Shown: one piece after another, positions 14,440-16,580 of the stretch | Numbering within the stretch: the first letter of the stretch is position 1 | Layout of the letters: each line of letters opens with the position of its first letter | NCBI GenBank assembly: GCA_032111745.1 | Contig: JAULUH010000017.1 | Coordinates: 1-16,580 of the forward strand | Direction: 5' to 3' | Source of the DNA: JAULUH01 sp032111745 | Lineage (GTDB): Bacteria > Chloroflexota > Anaerolineae > JAAEKA01 | DNA: 16,580 nucleotides | The notes under the pieces: generated by a model | Database searches by the model: none | Seen by the model: the letters and a program-made list of their open reading frames with translations, nothing else | Told to the model about the DNA's origin: nothing | Translations under genes and position numbers: made by a program

Positions 14440-15811
14440 GCTGCGTCCCCTGCGCGGACCAGCCCCATCGCGTCCGCCAGGATCGGATGCTGCGCCCGGC
14501 GTCCACGGCCAACAGGGCGTACAGGGGCAGGTATTGGACCCAGATGGCCGGTGCCACAGGTCGCCAGGAGAGGAAAAACGTGTACGAGAGCGCGATCAGC
14601 CCGCAGAAGAGCCACCAACCCGTCCACGCATCGGCTCGCAACCCCAGCAGCTGGCCGGGCTGCACGAAGATGGGCAGCAAGGGCAGCAGCCACAACATGT
14701 ACCAGGGAAACAGGTTCTGGGTCAACAAGGTGAAGGTGCCTATCAGCCAGATCGACCGGCGCACAGCCGCCTCGCCACTAGAGGCCGGTCGCAGGATCAT
14801 GCCAAGGCCTAGCGCCAGCAACACTACCAGGGCCAGCCCCAGCAATCCCTGGTCGGGGTCGACTCCCACAGCCTCGAATCCCGGGATCAGCAGCCCGGCC
14901 AATCCCATGTTGAAACGCTCGCCGAAGTACTTGGGCAGAAAGCCGATTACCCTTGTGCCACTGCCCACGACGTAGGGCAGGTAGCATCCAGCCAGGGTCA
15001 GCCCGAAGGCCACGGGCATGGTCCACCGGCCCCGCCGGTCTCCTGGCCGCCACAGCGCAGGCAGCAGGATGGCCGGATACAGCTTCATCGCCGTAGCCAC
15101 GCCCAGCAAGACCCCCACCAGGACATCCTTTTGGCGCACCCGCGCCCACCAGGCCCCCACCAGGAATGGCAGCACCAGGCCATCCAGGTGCGCCCCATGC
15201 GCGGTCTCGAAGAGCAGCAGCGGTGACCACAGGAAGATGATGACGCGCGCTCGGGACAGGTCCAGGTCTCTCAACAAGCCCACTAGCAACCCACCGGCTA
15301 CCAGTGCGCCCGCAGCCATGGCCAGCTGGAACCAGCGCACGCTATCCGGCTGGATGCGCCACAGGATGGCAAAGGCCAGCTGAGCCGCTGGCGGATATAT
15401 GGTGACCGATCCCTTGCGGTTGATGTATATCCATACCGAATTGTCCCGCAGGCCCGCCAGCTCCGCTGCGTTGGGCGGCAAGACATAGGGACTGAGTCCC
15501 TGGGCCTGCACCCGGCCATCCCACACGTACCGATACATGTCGTCGGATAGGGTGGGCCGCGTCAGTACCAGCAGTGCCATCAGAGCCGCAGCCAACCCGA
15601 AGACGGCCACCAGGCCGCGGTTCGACAGTGAGGGCAGGCGCAGGGCCAGAACTGTGGCCACCGCATAGAGCGCAAAGGCCCCGAAGTAGAGCGCCAGGAA
15701 CTCGGGGATGTGCCGGCGCAGGCTTCCCAACGGCAGCGTAAGCGCCAGAGGCACGAGCATCGCTGTGCCCAGGGCCAGGAGAAAGGGCGGGCGAGACGCT
15801 GGTCTGATCAT
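14426..15811 (-). CDS. GT-C-type polytopic membrane glycosyltransferase (461 aa, DUF2029/GT87-like)
   Basis: First gene of the four-gene glycosyltransferase operon. The protein has about 10-12 membrane helices. It carries the GT-C loop LSDDMYRYVWDGRVQAQG (88-105) continuing into LSPYV, then YPP (139-141), SPLLLFETAHGAHLDG (196-211), a MKLYPAILLP segment, and near the C-terminus NLFPWYMLWLLPLLPIF. The acidic DD pair (90-91) in the first extracytoplasmic loop is the expected catalytic/metal site of the fold. A sugar-phospho-polyprenol donor is expected from the family and from the DPM1-like gene in the operon. No Shine-Dalgarno is visible before ATG 15811, and no in-frame alternative is better. 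Two hairpins sit upstream at 15858-15896. Confidence 0.83.
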   Translation of the reverse strand: MIRPASRPPFLLALGTAMLVPLALTLPLGSLRRHIPEFLALYFGAFALYAVATVLALRLPSLSNRGLVAVFGLAAALMALLVLTRPTLSDDMYRYVWDGRVQAQGLSPYVLPPNAAELAGLRDNSVWIYINRKGSVTIYPPAAQLAFAILWRIQPDSVRWFQLAMAAGALVAGGLLVGLLRDLDLSRARVIIFLWSPLLLFETAHGAHLDGLVLPFLVGAWWARVRQKDVLVGVLLGVATAMKLYPAILLPALWRPGDRRGRWTMPVAFGLTLAGCYLPYVVGSGTRVIGFLPKYFGERFNMGLAGLLIPGFEAVGVDPDQGLLGLALVVLLALGLGMILRPASSGEAAVRRSIWLIGTFTLLTQNLFPWYMLWLLPLLPIFVQPGQLLGLRADAWTGWWLFCGLIALSYTFFLSWRPVAPAIWVQYLPLYALLAVDAGRSIRSWRTRWGWSAQGTQHADA

Positions 15812-15857
15812 GAGCGACAGCGACCATCGAAAGAGGTGCCCAGCCGTGGAGCCCTCA

Positions 15858-15896
15858 GCTCATCAGTGCATGAGCGCCGGTACCTGGTAAACCAGG
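15858..15896. promoter_or_regulatory. Two small hairpins between the DoxX-like gene and the glycosyltransferase operon
   Basis: GCTCAT-CAGTGC-ATGAGC (15858-15875) and CCTGGT-AA-ACCAGG (15883-15896) are perfect 6-bp inverted repeats, 7 bp apart, within the 113-bp gap. Either could end the DoxX-like transcript or act on the operon that starts at 15811. No clear promoter is seen. Confidence 0.35.
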
Positions 15897-15924
15897 GCCG
15901 CCAGACCATAGCCGTCACGGCAGC

Positions 15925-16578
15925 TCAGGTGAGCCAGGACAGCGCTCGGGCGAGCCCGTTGCCTCCGGCTGAGGCCGCCAGCAATCGTGGCCGCAGCCAG
16001 GCGTCGACGCCAAACACCCGCCCCGGCGCAAACGCAAACATCAATAGCGCCAGTAAGAAGATGGAGTTGTAGGCCCATTCCCACTCGAACGGGTTGGGAA
16101 TGCCTGATAGCCCGATCATTAGCTGCGCCGAGACCGCTACCGCGATCAGCCCCCCCAGCCGGCTGAAGAGCCCTAGTAGCAACGTGATGAAGATCGCAGC
16201 CTCGGCCAGCCACAGCAGCCATCCAGAGACGCCGATGGTGGGCATGATGATGGTCTCCAGGAAGATCCCATTCAGACGGGCGATGGGCGCGATGTCCACC
16301 GCGATCTCGGGCTCGCCCCGGTTGTCCAGATTGGCCACCAGAAGGGGCCGCGGCTGTTGGGAGTAGACCTGCTCGATGCCTATCCAGTCGCACAGCCCAC
16401 TGGTGCGCTGCAGCCGCACCCGGCCACCCTCCACCGCGCCTGTGGTGAACGCGAAGTCGGGCGGGCAGCCAAAGGTGGGCGGCAGCTTCCACCATAGCTG
16501 GGTGAAGAACAGGTAGGCCAGGCCGACCCGGGAGATGACCAGCACCACCCTGCGCAGGACCTCCTCCCAGCGCGCCAA
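15925..16578 (-). CDS. DoxX-like membrane protein (N-terminus possibly cut by window edge)
   Basis: The frame is open to the right edge. A TTG at 16578-16576 could be the start (217 residues), or the gene may extend beyond the window. Hydrophobic helices lie at about 11-28, 116-136, 141-158 and 170-186. An extracytoplasmic region of about 85 residues separates helices 1 and 2 and has two cysteines (C38, C63). The end APGRVFGVDAWLRP (184-197) is typical of the DoxX/DoxD family (four-helix membrane proteins related to the small subunit of thiosulfate:quinone oxidoreductase), as is the segment IPNPFEWEWAYNSIFLLAL before it. The actual role is unknown. The gene is on the same strand as the glycosyltransferase operon, 113 bp upstream; cotranscription is possible but interrupted by two hairpins. 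Confidence 0.72.
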   Translation of the reverse strand: MARWEEVLRRVVLVISRVGLAYLFFTQLWWKLPPTFGCPPDFAFTTGAVEGGRVRLQRTSGLCDWIGIEQVYSQQPRPLLVANLDNRGEPEIAVDIAPIARLNGIFLETIIMPTIGVSGWLLWLAEAAIFITLLLGLFSRLGGLIAVAVSAQLMIGLSGIPNPFEWEWAYNSIFLLALLMFAFAPGRVFGVDAWLRPRLLAASAGGNGLARALSWLT

Positions 16579-16580
16579 CG

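Overview
The window is G+C-rich bacterial DNA with strong C/G preference at third codon positions and E. coli-like sigma-70 promoters (four good -35/-10 pairs, all with 17-bp spacers). It has no rRNA, tRNA, CRISPR array, transposase or phage gene. The gene mix and the intergenic low-complexity repeats of the 'CTTTGCGCCTTTGCGG' kind are what I associate with environmental Chloroflexota (Anaerolineae/Caldilineae-like). That taxonomic guess is from memory and is not proven by anything here.

Layout. 1-120 (-): the first 40 codons of a UV damage endonuclease (UvsE-like), running off the left edge. 121-439: divergent promoter region with a 37-bp-arm inverted repeat. 440-1660 (+): MFS transporter. 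1896-3683 (+): methionyl-tRNA synthetase, with a short leader that carries a possible 13-codon leader peptide overlapping the metG start. Converging on it is a two-gene minus-strand operon (7072-3908): a class I SAM methyltransferase, then an 833-aa fusion of a serine alpha/beta-hydrolase with an acyl-CoA-synthetase-like adenylating enzyme. In the fusion the usual catalytic lysine of the ligase C-terminal motif is Asn. Back-to-back promoters at 7079-7150 also drive glucokinase (7281-8267, +), whose leader holds three degenerate 29-bp tandem repeats. Next come a DUF427 gene and a short-chain dehydrogenase (8361-9373, +), closed by a strong hairpin at 9440-9462.

From 9487 to the right edge every gene is on the minus strand: a four-helix membrane protein (9487-9909), a helix-hairpin-helix/DUF4332-like protein (10392-11273), and a tightly packed operon (15811-11488). 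The operon encodes two GT-C-type polytopic membrane glycosyltransferases, a TIGR04282/DUF2064-type nucleotide-sugar-transferase-like protein and a DPM1-like GT2 glycosyltransferase. A DoxX-like membrane protein lies at the far right, possibly cut by the edge.

The clearest functional group is the four-gene glycosyltransferase operon. A GT2 enzyme of the dolichol/polyprenyl-phosphate-mannose-synthase type would load a sugar on a lipid carrier, and the two GT-C proteins would use that carrier on the outer face of the membrane (inference). The most unusual object is the hydrolase-ligase fusion with its altered ligase site and its partner methyltransferase. I did not find a defence system, a mobile element or another clearly new multi-gene system.
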